Below, in pieces: positions 35,607 to 44,187 of a stretch of DNA of 64,000 nucleotides. The notes beneath the pieces were generated by a model. It saw only the letters and a list, made by a program, of their open reading frames with translations. It was not told where the DNA came from and did not search any database. The stretch is from Bacilli bacterium (GTDB taxonomy: Bacteria > Bacillota_I > Bacilli_A > RF39 > UBA660): positions 66,661-130,660 of the forward strand of contig JAFSDH010000004.1 of the NCBI GenBank assembly GCA_017436345.1, read 5' to 3'. Within the stretch, counting starts at the first letter, position 1. Every line of letters starts with the position of its first letter. A program made the translations under genes and the position numbers.

Positions 35607-35635
35607 TTGACAAAATTTAAAAAATGTAGTATCTT
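35607..35635 (+). promoter_or_regulatory. Promoter of greA
   Basis: Consensus TTGACA, 17-base spacer, TATCTT. The -10 is weak, with TAGTAT at 14 bases as a poorer alternative. Confidence 0.6.
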
Positions 35636-35672
35636 GTTAAAGGTATTATTATGAAAAAAGAGGTGCATGAAC

Positions 35673-36140
35673 ATGACAGATAAAAAAATATATTTAACTC
35701 GTGAAGGGCTTGAAGAATTAAAAAATGAGTTAGATTATTTAATAAATGTTAGACGTCCTGAAAACATTACTGCAATAAAAGAAGCTCGTGCATTAGGAGA
35801 TTTATCTGAAAACGCAGACTATGATGCAGCTAGAAATGAACAAGCTGAATTAGAAGGACGAATCAAAAAATTAGAAAAAATGTTAGAAAATGTAGAAATA
35901 ATTGAAAAAATTGATACTGATAAAGTAAGTATTGGATCTACTGTTTCTATCAAATATGTTGATGATGACGATGAAGATGAATATAAAATCGTTGGTAGTC
36001 AAGAAGCAGACCCATTTATGAGTAAAATTTCAAATGAAAGTCCTATTGCTAAAGCAATCCTTAATAAAAAGGTTGGGGATATAGTTGAAGTTGAAAGTCC
36101 AAATGGTGTTTACAAAATAGAAATTACTGAAATTAAGTAA
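35673..36140 (+). CDS. greA: Transcription elongation factor GreA
   Basis: 155 residues: an N-terminal coiled coil (YLTREGLEELKNELDYLINV, RALGDLSENADYDAARNEQA with the acidic tip Asp/Glu) and a C-terminal FKBP-like domain ending VESPNGVYKIEITEIK. It rescues backtracked RNA polymerase. I use ATG 35673, seven bases after AGGTG; the ATG at 35667 is only one base from it. Confidence 0.97.
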   Translation: MTDKKIYLTREGLEELKNELDYLINVRRPENITAIKEARALGDLSENADYDAARNEQAELEGRIKKLEKMLENVEIIEKIDTDKVSIGSTVSIKYVDDDDEDEYKIVGSQEADPFMSKISNESPIAKAILNKKVGDIVEVESPNGVYKIEITEIK

Positions 36141-36145
36141 AAATG

Positions 36146-36171
36146 AAAAGAGGTTAAAACCTCTTTTTTTT
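36146..36171 (+). terminator. Rho-independent terminator after greA
   Basis: Stem AAAAGAGGT / ACCTCTTTT with a TAAA loop and trailing T's. Confidence 0.88.
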
Positions 36172-36172
36172 C

Positions 36173-36201
36173 TTGTATAAGAATATAAAATACTATATAA
36201 T
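36173..36201 (+). promoter_or_regulatory. Promoter of tig
   Basis: TTGTAT, 17-base spacer, TATAAT, just past the greA terminator and 23 bases before the tig ATG. Confidence 0.75.
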
Positions 36202-36223
36202 ATATCTTGTTGGAGGAGATATT

Positions 36224-37504
36224 ATGGCTAAAAAAGAAACAAATAAAAAAGTAGAAAATAAAAAAGATGTAGTAATTAAAATCGAAGGTCAAGATTGGAT
36301 TGACGCTGTTGATGCTGCATTTGAAGAAAAAAGAAAAGATGTAACAGTTAGTGGATTTAGAAAAGGAAAAGTACCAAGAAATATTTACGAAAAGAACTTT
36401 GGTAAAGAAAGTTTATATATGGCTGCTGTAGATAATGTTGTACAAGTAGCATATGTAAAAGCTTTAGAAGAATCTAAATTAGTACCAGTAGTTCAACCTA
36501 AAGTAGATATTACTAATATTAGTGATGAAGGTGTTGAATTTACATTTACTATTATAACTAAACCATCTGTAGAAATTAAAAAATATAAAGGTTTAAAAGT
36601 TAAAAAAGATAAAGTAGAAGTTACTCAAGAAGAAATTGATCACGAAATGGCTCATCTTTTAGAAAGATATGGAGAAGTTCGTGTTAAAGAAAAAGGAAAA
36701 CTTGAAAATGGAAACATTGCTGTTATCGATTTCGAAGGATTTAAAGATGGTGTAGCTTTTGACGGTGGAAAAGGTGAAAACTACGAATTAGAAATCGGAA
36801 GTAATACATTTATTCCAGGATTTGAAGAACAATTAGTTGGAATGAAAAATGGCGAAGAAAGAGATATTAATGTTACTTTCCCTGAAGAATATCCAGCTGA
36901 AAATTTAAAAGGAGCACCTGTAGTATTCAAAGTTAAATTAAATGAAATTAAAGAAAAAGTTCAAAGAGAATTTGATGAAGAATTATTTGAAGATTTAGCT
37001 ATGGAAGGTGTTAATTCTAAAGAAGAATTAGAAAAAGAAATTAAAGCTAATATCGAAGCACAAAAAGAAGTAGATGCTGAAAATAGATATGTAGATAGCT
37101 TATTAGATGCTGTTGCTAAAAATGTTGAAGTTGATATCCCAGAAGAAATGGTTGATGAAGAAGTAGAAAGATTATTAGGAAGATATTCTCAACAACTACA
37201 AATGCAAGGAGTATCACTTGATTTATATTATCAATTAACTAGAACAACAGAAGCTGATTTAAAAGCTCAACTTGAAAAAGAAGGATATAAAAATGTATTA
37301 TATAGATTAATGTTAGAAGAAATTGCTAACTTAGAAAAAATGGAAGTTAGTGAAGAAGAAGCTAATAAACAAGCTGATGAACTAGCAGAAAAATATAATA
37401 TGGCAAAGGACGAATTCTTAAAAGCATTTGGTGGAATTGAAATGATCCAATACGATATGGAAATTCGTAAAGTAGTAGACTTCTTAAAAGAAGAAAATAA
37501 ATAA
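36224..37504 (+). CDS. tig: Trigger factor (ribosome-associated chaperone)
   Basis: 426 residues: the ribosome-binding domain with GFRKGKVPRNIYEKNFG, a central FKBP-type PPIase domain (AVIDFEGFKDGVAFDGGKGE, PGFEEQLVGMKNGEERDI) and the helical C-terminal cradle. The start is ATG 36224 after TTGGAGGAG; the in-frame codons upstream include the promoter, so they are not translated. A strong promoter and terminator flank it. clpX, which often follows tig, is not here. Confidence 0.98.
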   Translation: MAKKETNKKVENKKDVVIKIEGQDWIDAVDAAFEEKRKDVTVSGFRKGKVPRNIYEKNFGKESLYMAAVDNVVQVAYVKALEESKLVPVVQPKVDITNISDEGVEFTFTIITKPSVEIKKYKGLKVKKDKVEVTQEEIDHEMAHLLERYGEVRVKEKGKLENGNIAVIDFEGFKDGVAFDGGKGENYELEIGSNTFIPGFEEQLVGMKNGEERDINVTFPEEYPAENLKGAPVVFKVKLNEIKEKVQREFDEELFEDLAMEGVNSKEELEKEIKANIEAQKEVDAENRYVDSLLDAVAKNVEVDIPEEMVDEEVERLLGRYSQQLQMQGVSLDLYYQLTRTTEADLKAQLEKEGYKNVLYRLMLEEIANLEKMEVSEEEANKQADELAEKYNMAKDEFLKAFGGIEMIQYDMEIRKVVDFLKEENK

Positions 37505-37510
37505 AAAAAC

Positions 37511-37537
37511 AAAAGTCTTTTATAGACTTTTTTTTTA
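37511..37537 (+). terminator. Rho-independent terminator after tig
   Basis: Eight-base stem AAAAGTCT / AGACTTTT around TTTAT, then a run of T. Confidence 0.87.
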
Positions 37538-37581
37538 TGCATAATTATGCTAAAATGAAATAAGATAGAGGGTGTTGATAT

Positions 37582-38241
37582 ATGGAAAATAATGAAAATC
37601 AAAACAATATAAACCAAGCTATGCCAGAAGTAAAAACAGAAGAAGTAGCTAAGAAAGAAAAAAAGAAAAAAGAACCTAAACAACCAAAAGAAAAGAAAGA
37701 ACAACCTGATACTCAAGATCAATTGTGTTATCTAGGTGCTTTAATATTTTTAGTTTTAGGATTGCTACCAATTCTATTAAGAAACTTCGATCCTAACTAT
37801 GATCCTTATCGTGATACAAGTAGTGGTAATGGTGGGGATACTGGAGAAGCAATAATTCAAAAATTAAAATGTAGTAAGGCCGTTGAACAAGAAGGTTATT
37901 CGTATGTAATCGATGTTTCAACAAATTATAATAATGAAGTTCCTGAAGCATCAGAAATTGTTTATTCAATATCATTGCAAACAGGTAGTACGATAGATTT
38001 AACTACACTTGATGTTCAAGAGTTTGTTGATTTATCAACTATTAATAGTAGTGGTATAAGTGGTGAAGATAGGGGAATTACAACAATTGATGGTAAAACT
38101 ACAAAAACTCAAATAATAACATTAAAATATAAAGAAGACCCTACATTGTTAAATAATCCACTTTTAGATTCACACAATAAAAATATTACTATTCAAGAAA
38201 GCAATTATCGAGAAGATTCGTATATGTGCTCGATAACTTAG
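37582..38241 (+). CDS. Bitopic membrane protein with Lys-rich cytoplasmic tail (219 aa)
   Basis: A cytoplasmic N terminus of about 45 residues is full of Lys/Glu/Pro (KKEKKKKEPKQPKEKKE). One hydrophobic segment follows (about 48-72; LCYLGALIFLVLGLLPILL), then an outside domain of about 145 residues with two Cys (KLKCSKAVEQ and the C-terminal YMCSIT) that could form a disulfide. Ribosome site GAGGGTG. It is 10 bases upstream of the phosphohexomutase gene, so possibly cotranscribed. Family unknown. Confidence 0.8.
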   Translation: MENNENQNNINQAMPEVKTEEVAKKEKKKKEPKQPKEKKEQPDTQDQLCYLGALIFLVLGLLPILLRNFDPNYDPYRDTSSGNGGDTGEAIIQKLKCSKAVEQEGYSYVIDVSTNYNNEVPEASEIVYSISLQTGSTIDLTTLDVQEFVDLSTINSSGISGEDRGITTIDGKTTKTQIITLKYKEDPTLLNNPLLDSHNKNITIQESNYREDSYMCSIT

Positions 38242-38251
38242 GAGGGAAAAA

Positions 38252-39625
38252 ATGCAATTAACAAATGATTTAAATAAATATATATTTAGAGGTTATGATA
38301 TTAGAGGTGTATATCCAAAAGATTTAAATGAAGATGTTGCTTATACAATTGGTAAAGCTTTTGGAACATATATCAAGAAATTTAATCAAACTAAATGTGT
38401 AGTTGGACATGATAATAGGTATTCATATCCAGAACTTACCAAAGCCTTAGTAACGGGAATATTAGATTCTGGTATGGATGTTGTCTATTTAGACCTAGTT
38501 ACAACTCCAATGTATTATTATGCTCAAATTAAATTAGGCATTCCCGCAGGAATGATGGTAACAGCTAGTCATAATCCAAAAGATGATAATGGATTTAAAT
38601 TTTCTTATGATGAAAGAGGAAATGCTAAAGGTGAAATGATTGAAGAGTTTCGCGATTTTGTCTTTAAACAAGAATTTGATAATGGCTTAGGAACATTAAG
38701 TAATTATGATATAAGAAAAGAATATATTGAGTTATTTAAAGAAAGTCTTGATTTTGGAAATCGTAGAATAAAAGTTGTATTAGATCCTGGTAATGGAACA
38801 GCAACTACTATATTAAAAGATTTATATAGTGAATTCCCAATTGATTTTGAAATTATTTGTGGAGAAAGTGATCCAACATTCCCTAATCATCATCCAGATC
38901 CATGTGTGGAAGAAAACTTAGAAATGTTAAAAGAAAAAGTATTAGAAACAAAAGCTGACATTGGATTAGGTTTTGATGGTGATGGAGATCGTTTAGGAAT
39001 AGTTGATGAACAAGGAAATTACATTGCTACTGATAAATATATGGTTATGATTATTAGAGATATCATCAATAAAGTAGAAAAGAAAACTTTCCTTTATGAT
39101 GTAAAATGCTCTAAAATAATTGAAGATGAGGTAAAAAAACTAGGTGGTAATTGTATTTGCTATAGAACTGGTAATTCTTATACTAAAGCAAAAGTTCGAG
39201 AAGAAGATTTACCATTTGGTGGAGAACTATCAGGACATGTATATTTTAGAGATAGATGGCCAGGGTTCGATTCAGGATTATATGCTGGTCTTAGAATGTT
39301 AGAAATTCTTAGTAAGACAGATAAGAAAACAAGTGAATTATTAGAGGGAATAACTAATTATTATTCAACGGAAGAACTAAAATTTACTTCACCTGATGAT
39401 GTTAAAGCTAAAGTAGTTGATCAAATTGTTAATTATTGTAAAGAAAGAGGTTATGAATGTAATACTATTGATGGAGTAAGAGCAACTTTTAACGATGGTT
39501 GGGCTTTGGTAAGATATAGTAATACAGGACCAAATATTACTGCAAGATTTGAAGCAACAACAGAAGAAAGATTAGAAGAACTAAAAAAAGAATTTATAGA
39601 TTTAATAAATAAATTTAATGTATAG
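38252..39625 (+). CDS. Phosphomannomutase/phosphoglucomutase
   Basis: 457 residues of the alpha-D-phosphohexomutase family: IFRGYDIRGVYPKDLNEDV at the start, the phosphoserine loop MMVTASHNPKDDNGFKF, the metal loop GFDGDGDRLGIVDEQG, the sugar loop GGELSGHVYFRD and the phosphate-binding C-terminal domain (YSNTGPNITARFEAT). The AlgC/ManB type interconverts hexose 1- and 6-phosphates for cell-surface glycans. Mannose versus glucose specificity is not resolved. Ribosome site TAGGAGGG. Confidence 0.93.
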   Translation: MQLTNDLNKYIFRGYDIRGVYPKDLNEDVAYTIGKAFGTYIKKFNQTKCVVGHDNRYSYPELTKALVTGILDSGMDVVYLDLVTTPMYYYAQIKLGIPAGMMVTASHNPKDDNGFKFSYDERGNAKGEMIEEFRDFVFKQEFDNGLGTLSNYDIRKEYIELFKESLDFGNRRIKVVLDPGNGTATTILKDLYSEFPIDFEIICGESDPTFPNHHPDPCVEENLEMLKEKVLETKADIGLGFDGDGDRLGIVDEQGNYIATDKYMVMIIRDIINKVEKKTFLYDVKCSKIIEDEVKKLGGNCICYRTGNSYTKAKVREEDLPFGGELSGHVYFRDRWPGFDSGLYAGLRMLEILSKTDKKTSELLEGITNYYSTEELKFTSPDDVKAKVVDQIVNYCKERGYECNTIDGVRATFNDGWALVRYSNTGPNITARFEATTEERLEELKKEFIDLINKFNV

Positions 39626-39632
39626 TTGTAAA

Positions 39633-40346
39633 ATGAAAAAAATTAAGTTATTTATATTGCTATTATTATTATGTATTCCTTTTTTTACAGAAGCTGATAT
39701 GATTCCTATTTCTTTGGATAGTTATTCGAATGAAGTAAGTATTGGTTCTACGGTAACATATGTTGTTACTGGTGTTGCTTTTGAAGAGGGAAAAGGAACA
39801 AATTTAGATGGTAAATTTATTTATGATACTAATTATTTAGAATACGTTGATATAACTTGTGATGATCCTAACTTTATCGAGGGCGAAACAATTCGACCAG
39901 AAATTAAAATAGTTGAAAAAAACAATGGGTTATTAGAATATAACGTTATAAATGAATTTGGTTTAGAAGGTATTTATGAAGTAAAAATAACTTTTAAAGT
40001 TAAAGCTGTTCCAAGAGAAGGACAATTAGAAGTAAAATTTTATCCAAAAGATAGTTCTGTTTTATATGACTCTGATTATGCAAATATTGGTATAAATGTA
40101 CTTGGCAATCCAGTAATTGAAGATGATGTAAATAATGAAGAAATAGTTGAAGAAGAAAATATAGTAGAAAATGAAAAAACAGAAGATAGTAAAAAAACAG
40201 AATCTACTGATAAATGTAAAGAATTAGAAAATACAAATAAATTAGTAGTAATTATTTTAATAATATCTATATTAGGAAATATTATCACTATAGTATGTTT
40301 AGTTATTCAATCAAGAAAATTTAAAATGAAAAATATTAAAAACTAG
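39633..40346 (+). CDS. Exported protein with cohesin-like domain and C-terminal membrane anchor
   Basis: A signal peptide (MKKIKLFILLLLLCIPFFTEA) leads into a beta-rich domain of about 125 residues resembling a cohesin/type I adhesive fold (NEVSIGSTVTYVVTGVAFEE, GKFIYDTNYLEYVDI, YEVKITFKVKAV). A Glu/Lys/Asn-rich spacer follows, then a C-terminal hydrophobic helix (about 212-232) with a basic tail, which anchors it. No clear ribosome site precedes either ATG (39618 or 39633). The second fits the signal peptide better, and coupling to the phosphohexomutase stop at 39625 may drive initiation. Confidence 0.78.
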   Translation: MKKIKLFILLLLLCIPFFTEADMIPISLDSYSNEVSIGSTVTYVVTGVAFEEGKGTNLDGKFIYDTNYLEYVDITCDDPNFIEGETIRPEIKIVEKNNGLLEYNVINEFGLEGIYEVKITFKVKAVPREGQLEVKFYPKDSSVLYDSDYANIGINVLGNPVIEDDVNNEEIVEEENIVENEKTEDSKKTESTDKCKELENTNKLVVIILIISILGNIITIVCLVIQSRKFKMKNIKN

Positions 40347-40367
40347 AAGTAAAATTCTAGTTTTTTT
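40338..40367 (+). terminator. Rho-independent terminator
   Basis: Stem AAAAACTAGAA / TTCTAGTTTTT around GTAAAA, with a T tail. Confidence 0.85.
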
Positions 40368-40439
40368 ATTTCAAATAAAGAATAATTTGAAATTTTCTTA
40401 ATAATATGTTATTATCACAAATACAAAAGGAGGGGTAAT

Positions 40440-41042
40440 ATGTCAAAAAATATATTTTATAAATATGAATATGCTAAAGATATATTAGAAACAGAATTAC
40501 ATATTCGTCTAAAGGAATTTGAAAGAAAAAGTGGATATTTACCTGTTGAACATATTAAATCAAGGATTAAAAGTGAATCGAGTATTAATAGTAAATTAGA
40601 AAAGAAGAATTTAGAAGTAACCACTGAAAATATTTTTAATAACGTTGATGATGTTATTGGTTTTAGAATTGTTGTATCATTTATCAGTGATGTTTATGAT
40701 ATTGTAAAAGAAATAACTAATTCTAAAATATTATATATTAAGGAAAAAAGAGACTATATATTAGAACCTAAAGATAGTGGTTATAGTAGTTACCACTTAA
40801 AAGTATTAGTACCAATTAATATTGAAGAAAAAGAAGAATTAATACCAGCCGAAATACAAATAAGAACAGTAGCAATGGATTTTTGGGCTAGTCTTGATCA
40901 TAAAATAAGATATAAATTTAAAGAAGACATTCCTGAAGATGTTCAAAAAGAAATGTATAGTTATGCAAACGACATAAGAAAACTAGATCAGCGCATGTAT
41001 GAACTTAATATAGTGATGAATAAATATGATGAAAAAATGTAA
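40440..41042 (+). CDS. Small alarmone synthetase (RelQ/YjbM-like GTP pyrophosphokinase)
   Basis: 200 residues holding only the RelA/SpoT synthetase domain: EHIKSRIKSESSINSKLEKK (G-loop region), DVIGFRIVVSFISDVYDI (catalytic Asp), GYSSYHLKVLVPI, AEIQIRTVAMDFWASLDHKI and a helical C terminus. There is no hydrolase or TGS domain, so it makes (p)ppGpp-type alarmones and cannot degrade them. Single-gene unit with GGAGGGG ribosome site. Confidence 0.93.
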   Translation: MSKNIFYKYEYAKDILETELHIRLKEFERKSGYLPVEHIKSRIKSESSINSKLEKKNLEVTTENIFNNVDDVIGFRIVVSFISDVYDIVKEITNSKILYIKEKRDYILEPKDSGYSSYHLKVLVPINIEEKEELIPAEIQIRTVAMDFWASLDHKIRYKFKEDIPEDVQKEMYSYANDIRKLDQRMYELNIVMNKYDEKM

Positions 41043-41074
41043 AAATACTTTACATTTATATAGGAATTGTTTGG

Positions 41075-41103
41075 TTGACAAATTATTATTTTATTAGTAT
41101 ATA
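41075..41103 (+). promoter_or_regulatory. Promoter of topA
   Basis: Consensus TTGACA, 17-base spacer, TATATA, 24 bases before the topA ATG. Confidence 0.7.
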
Positions 41104-41126
41104 TATTTAAGTGAGGACGTGATTAA

Positions 41127-43154
41127 ATGGCAAAGAACTTAGTAATAGTGGAATCGCCTAGTAAAAGCAGAACTATTGAAAAATATTTAGGTAAAGATTT
41201 TAAAGTAGTTTCATCTAAAGGACATATAAGAGATTTAGCAACAACAGGTAAATATGGATTAGGAGTAGATATTGATAATGATTTTAAACCTAATTATATT
41301 GCTGTTGAAGGTAAAAAGAAATTAATTACTGATTTAAAAAAAGAAGTACAAAATCATGATAAGATTTTTCTTGCAACCGACCCCGACCGTGAAGGGGAAG
41401 CAATATCATGGCATTTAAAAGATGCATTAGATATTAAAGAAAATGATTATGAACGTGTATTATTTCATGAAATTACTAAAGATAAGGTAATAGAAGCCTT
41501 TAATCATACTAGAAAAATAGATGATGACTTAGTACATTCACAAGAAGCTAGAAGAATATTAGATAGAATAATTGGTTTTAGATTAAGTAAATTAATGCAA
41601 TCCAAAACAGGTGGGAAAAGTGCAGGACGTGTACAAAGTGTAGCATTAAAACTTGTTGTAGATCGTGAAAGAGAAATAGAAGCATTTGTACCAGAAGAAT
41701 ATTGGACTATTACAGCTATATTTGATGAGTTTGAAGCTAAACTATTTAATTATGATCATAAAGATATCGAAATACATTCAGAACAAGAAGCAGATAATGT
41801 TTTATCAAAATTAGATAAACACTTTATGATTGATAGTATCGAAACAAAACAAAAAGCTAAAAAAGCCAAACCACCATATATTACGTCTACTTTACAACAA
41901 GATGCAGTTAATAAATTAAATATGCCTTCTAAAAAAACTATGAGTGTTGCTCAAAAGTTATATGAAGGGGTAGACTTAGAAAATGAAACAGTTGGGTTAA
42001 TAACTTACATGAGAACTGACTCAGTAAGATTATCAGATGAATTTATTGCAAGTGGATATAAATTTATAGAACAAGAATATGGTAAAGAATATGTTGGATA
42101 TGCTAAAATTTCTAAGAAAAAAGAAAATGTTCAAGATGCCCATGAAGCAATTCGTCCAACAAGTATCTTAAGAACACCTGAAAAAGTAAAGAAATATTTA
42201 TCAACAGATGAGTATAAGTTATATTCAATGATTTATTATAGAGCACTAGCGTCTATTATGGCTGATGCTAAAGTAAATGCTACAATTGTTATTTTAGATA
42301 ATAATAATTACCAATTTAAAGCAACTGGTCAAGTATTAATATTTGATGGTTACCTAAAAGTATATAAAGACTATGAGAGTAGTGAAGATAAAATTCTTCC
42401 ACAATTAGAAAAATATAAAGATGGTGGAATTGATTCGAAAGATATAACTAAAGAACAACACTTTACGCAACCACCAGCTAGATATACAGAAGCAAAACTT
42501 ATTAAAGAAATGGAAGATTTAGGAATAGGTCGACCATCTACATATGCGAAAACAATTGATACTATTAAAGAAAGAGAATATGTAACGATAGAAGATAAAA
42601 AATTTAGACCAACAGAAATAGGTTTTGAAACTACTGATAAATTACAAGAGTTTTTCTCTAATATTATTAATGTAGAATATACTGCTAAAATGGAAAAAGA
42701 TTTAGATGATATTTCAGATGCTAATCAAGATGAAATAGAATTATTAAGAAACTTTTATGATGAATTTGAACCATTAATCCAACAAGCATTTAAAAATATG
42801 GAGAAAAAAGGTCCAGAAGAAACAGGAGAAACTTGTCCTGAATGTGGAAGTCCATTAGTTGTTAGAAAAGGTAAATTTGGAGAGTTTGTCGCATGTGGAA
42901 ATTATCCAGAATGTAAATATATTAAAAAAGAAAAACAAGAAGTAAAAGAAATATGTAAATGTCCTAAATGCAGTGGAACAATTATCGAAAGAAAAAGTAA
43001 AACAGGAAAAATCTTTTATGGATGTAACAATTTCCCAAAATGTAAAGTAGCTACATGGGATTTACCAACAGGTGAACTTTGTCCAGAATGTAAAAGTTTA
43101 ATGGTTGATAATAAAGGAACTATTAAATGTAGTAGTTGTAATTATGAAAAATAG
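41127..43154 (+). CDS. topA: DNA topoisomerase I
   Basis: A type IA topoisomerase of 675 residues that relaxes negative supercoils. Parts: the TOPRIM domain (LVIVESPSKSRTIEKYL, FLATDPDREGEAISWHL), the active-site tyrosine segment GLITYMRTDSVRLSD, SAGRVQSVALKL, DAHEAIRPTS and GIGRPSTYAKTI. The C terminus carries four-Cys zinc motifs (CPECGSPLVVRKGKFGEFVAC, CPKCSGTIIERKSKTGKIFY, CPECKSLM..CSSC). It is followed by a terminator. Confidence 0.98.
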   Translation: MAKNLVIVESPSKSRTIEKYLGKDFKVVSSKGHIRDLATTGKYGLGVDIDNDFKPNYIAVEGKKKLITDLKKEVQNHDKIFLATDPDREGEAISWHLKDALDIKENDYERVLFHEITKDKVIEAFNHTRKIDDDLVHSQEARRILDRIIGFRLSKLMQSKTGGKSAGRVQSVALKLVVDREREIEAFVPEEYWTITAIFDEFEAKLFNYDHKDIEIHSEQEADNVLSKLDKHFMIDSIETKQKAKKAKPPYITSTLQQDAVNKLNMPSKKTMSVAQKLYEGVDLENETVGLITYMRTDSVRLSDEFIASGYKFIEQEYGKEYVGYAKISKKKENVQDAHEAIRPTSILRTPEKVKKYLSTDEYKLYSMIYYRALASIMADAKVNATIVILDNNNYQFKATGQVLIFDGYLKVYKDYESSEDKILPQLEKYKDGGIDSKDITKEQHFTQPPARYTEAKLIKEMEDLGIGRPSTYAKTIDTIKEREYVTIEDKKFRPTEIGFETTDKLQEFFSNIINVEYTAKMEKDLDDISDANQDEIELLRNFYDEFEPLIQQAFKNMEKKGPEETGETCPECGSPLVVRKGKFGEFVACGNYPECKYIKKEKQEVKEICKCPKCSGTIIERKSKTGKIFYGCNNFPKCKVATWDLPTGELCPECKSLMVDNKGTIKCSSCNYEK

Positions 43155-43177
43155 GAATGTAAATTCCTATTTTTTTA
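43147..43177 (+). terminator. Rho-independent terminator after topA
   Basis: Twelve-base stem AAAAATAGGAAT / ATTCCTATTTTT with a GTAA loop and T's; the stem includes the topA stop codon. Confidence 0.9.
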
Positions 43178-43206
43178 TTGTAAAAATATCTAATATAACT
43201 TATAAT
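43178..43206 (+). promoter_or_regulatory. Promoter of the first membrane-module operon
   Basis: TTGTAA, 17-base spacer, TATAAT. The sequence just downstream (ATTTATATAGTA) recurs at the same place in the promoter before 47766. Confidence 0.7.
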
Positions 43207-43244
43207 TTATATAGTAAGATAGGGGTAGAATTAGGTGATATATA

Positions 43245-44183
43245 TTGAATCGTAAAGAAATGTGGGAAAATGGAAAAAATATTTCTGAAGCAAATGAAAA
43301 ACCTGAAGTTATAGGAGAATCAGAAAGAAAAGAAATGACATTAGAAGAAAAACAAGATGTAAAAAAGCAAATGATAATGTTGATATGGGTTGTTTTAATT
43401 ATTATTTTCGGATATGTAATAGTTAATGTAGTAATGAATTTTATAAAAATGGATGAAAAAGAAATCAAAGAAAAAGTAGAAGAACAAGAAGAAGTTAAAG
43501 AAGTTCTACCAGATGGGGAAATTTCAATAAATAATAAAATAATTCAAGAAATTGATGAAATGTTTAAGTTTGATAAAAGAAATCCATTATATGAAGAAAG
43601 TATTTTAAAATTATTTAGCGATGATAGAAAAGAAGTTGATGAGCTAGACTTTAAATCAAAAATGTTATTGATAACATCTAATAGAATCTTTAATGATTAT
43701 ATGATTAATGAAACTAATTTAAAAAATTATAAAACTAAAGAAGTGACTTTAACTAAGAAAAAATTAGAAGAACTATCAAAAGATATTTTTGGAAGAGATA
43801 TCAATTTGGAACATTCAAATTTCAAATACTATTATGTTGAAAATAATAATGTAGTATATTTCGATGCGACATTAAAAGAAGATAAATATATTTTTTCAGT
43901 AACTGAAGGAAAAGAAAGCTCAATAGAAGTTTATAAAAAAATAAATTATGTATATAAAATAGATACAGAGTTATATATACATTATAATGTTTTATTTTTA
44001 AAAGGTAATAATATATATAAAGATAGAGAATTTAATTTTTTTATTACAAATAACTTGAATAATATTAATAGTTACATAAACTTAGGAAATAGTTATGAAT
44101 TTATTTATAAAATTGACTTTAATTTAAAAAATAGCTATATTTTAGAACAAATAAGAAAAATGAGTGTAACAGAAAAGGAGTAA
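43245..44183 (+). CDS. Bitopic membrane protein heading the module operon (312 aa)
   Basis: A Glu/Lys-rich cytoplasmic segment of about 48 residues, one hydrophobic segment (about 48-70; MLIWVVLIIIFGYVIVNVVM), then about 240 residues outside with a coiled acidic stalk and a mixed alpha/beta domain. The start is TTG 43245: AGGTGAT ends five bases before it, while the next in-frame ATG (43260) is too far from that site. It ends 4 bases before the first VirB2-like gene, so it belongs to the operon. By layout it could play a VirB8-like periplasm-facing role, but that is only topology. Family not recognised. Confidence 0.75.
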   Translation: MNRKEMWENGKNISEANEKPEVIGESERKEMTLEEKQDVKKQMIMLIWVVLIIIFGYVIVNVVMNFIKMDEKEIKEKVEEQEEVKEVLPDGEISINNKIIQEIDEMFKFDKRNPLYEESILKLFSDDRKEVDELDFKSKMLLITSNRIFNDYMINETNLKNYKTKEVTLTKKKLEELSKDIFGRDINLEHSNFKYYYVENNNVVYFDATLKEDKYIFSVTEGKESSIEVYKKINYVYKIDTELYIHYNVLFLKGNNIYKDREFNFFITNNLNNINSYINLGNSYEFIYKIDFNLKNSYILEQIRKMSVTEKE

Positions 44184-44187
44184 TGAA

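Noticed and set aside
37267-37722. 151-aa minus-strand ORF across the end of tig
   Set aside because: It spans the tig terminator and the start of the next gene. Its Phe/Leu-rich sequence is the complement of Lys-rich codons. No ribosome site.
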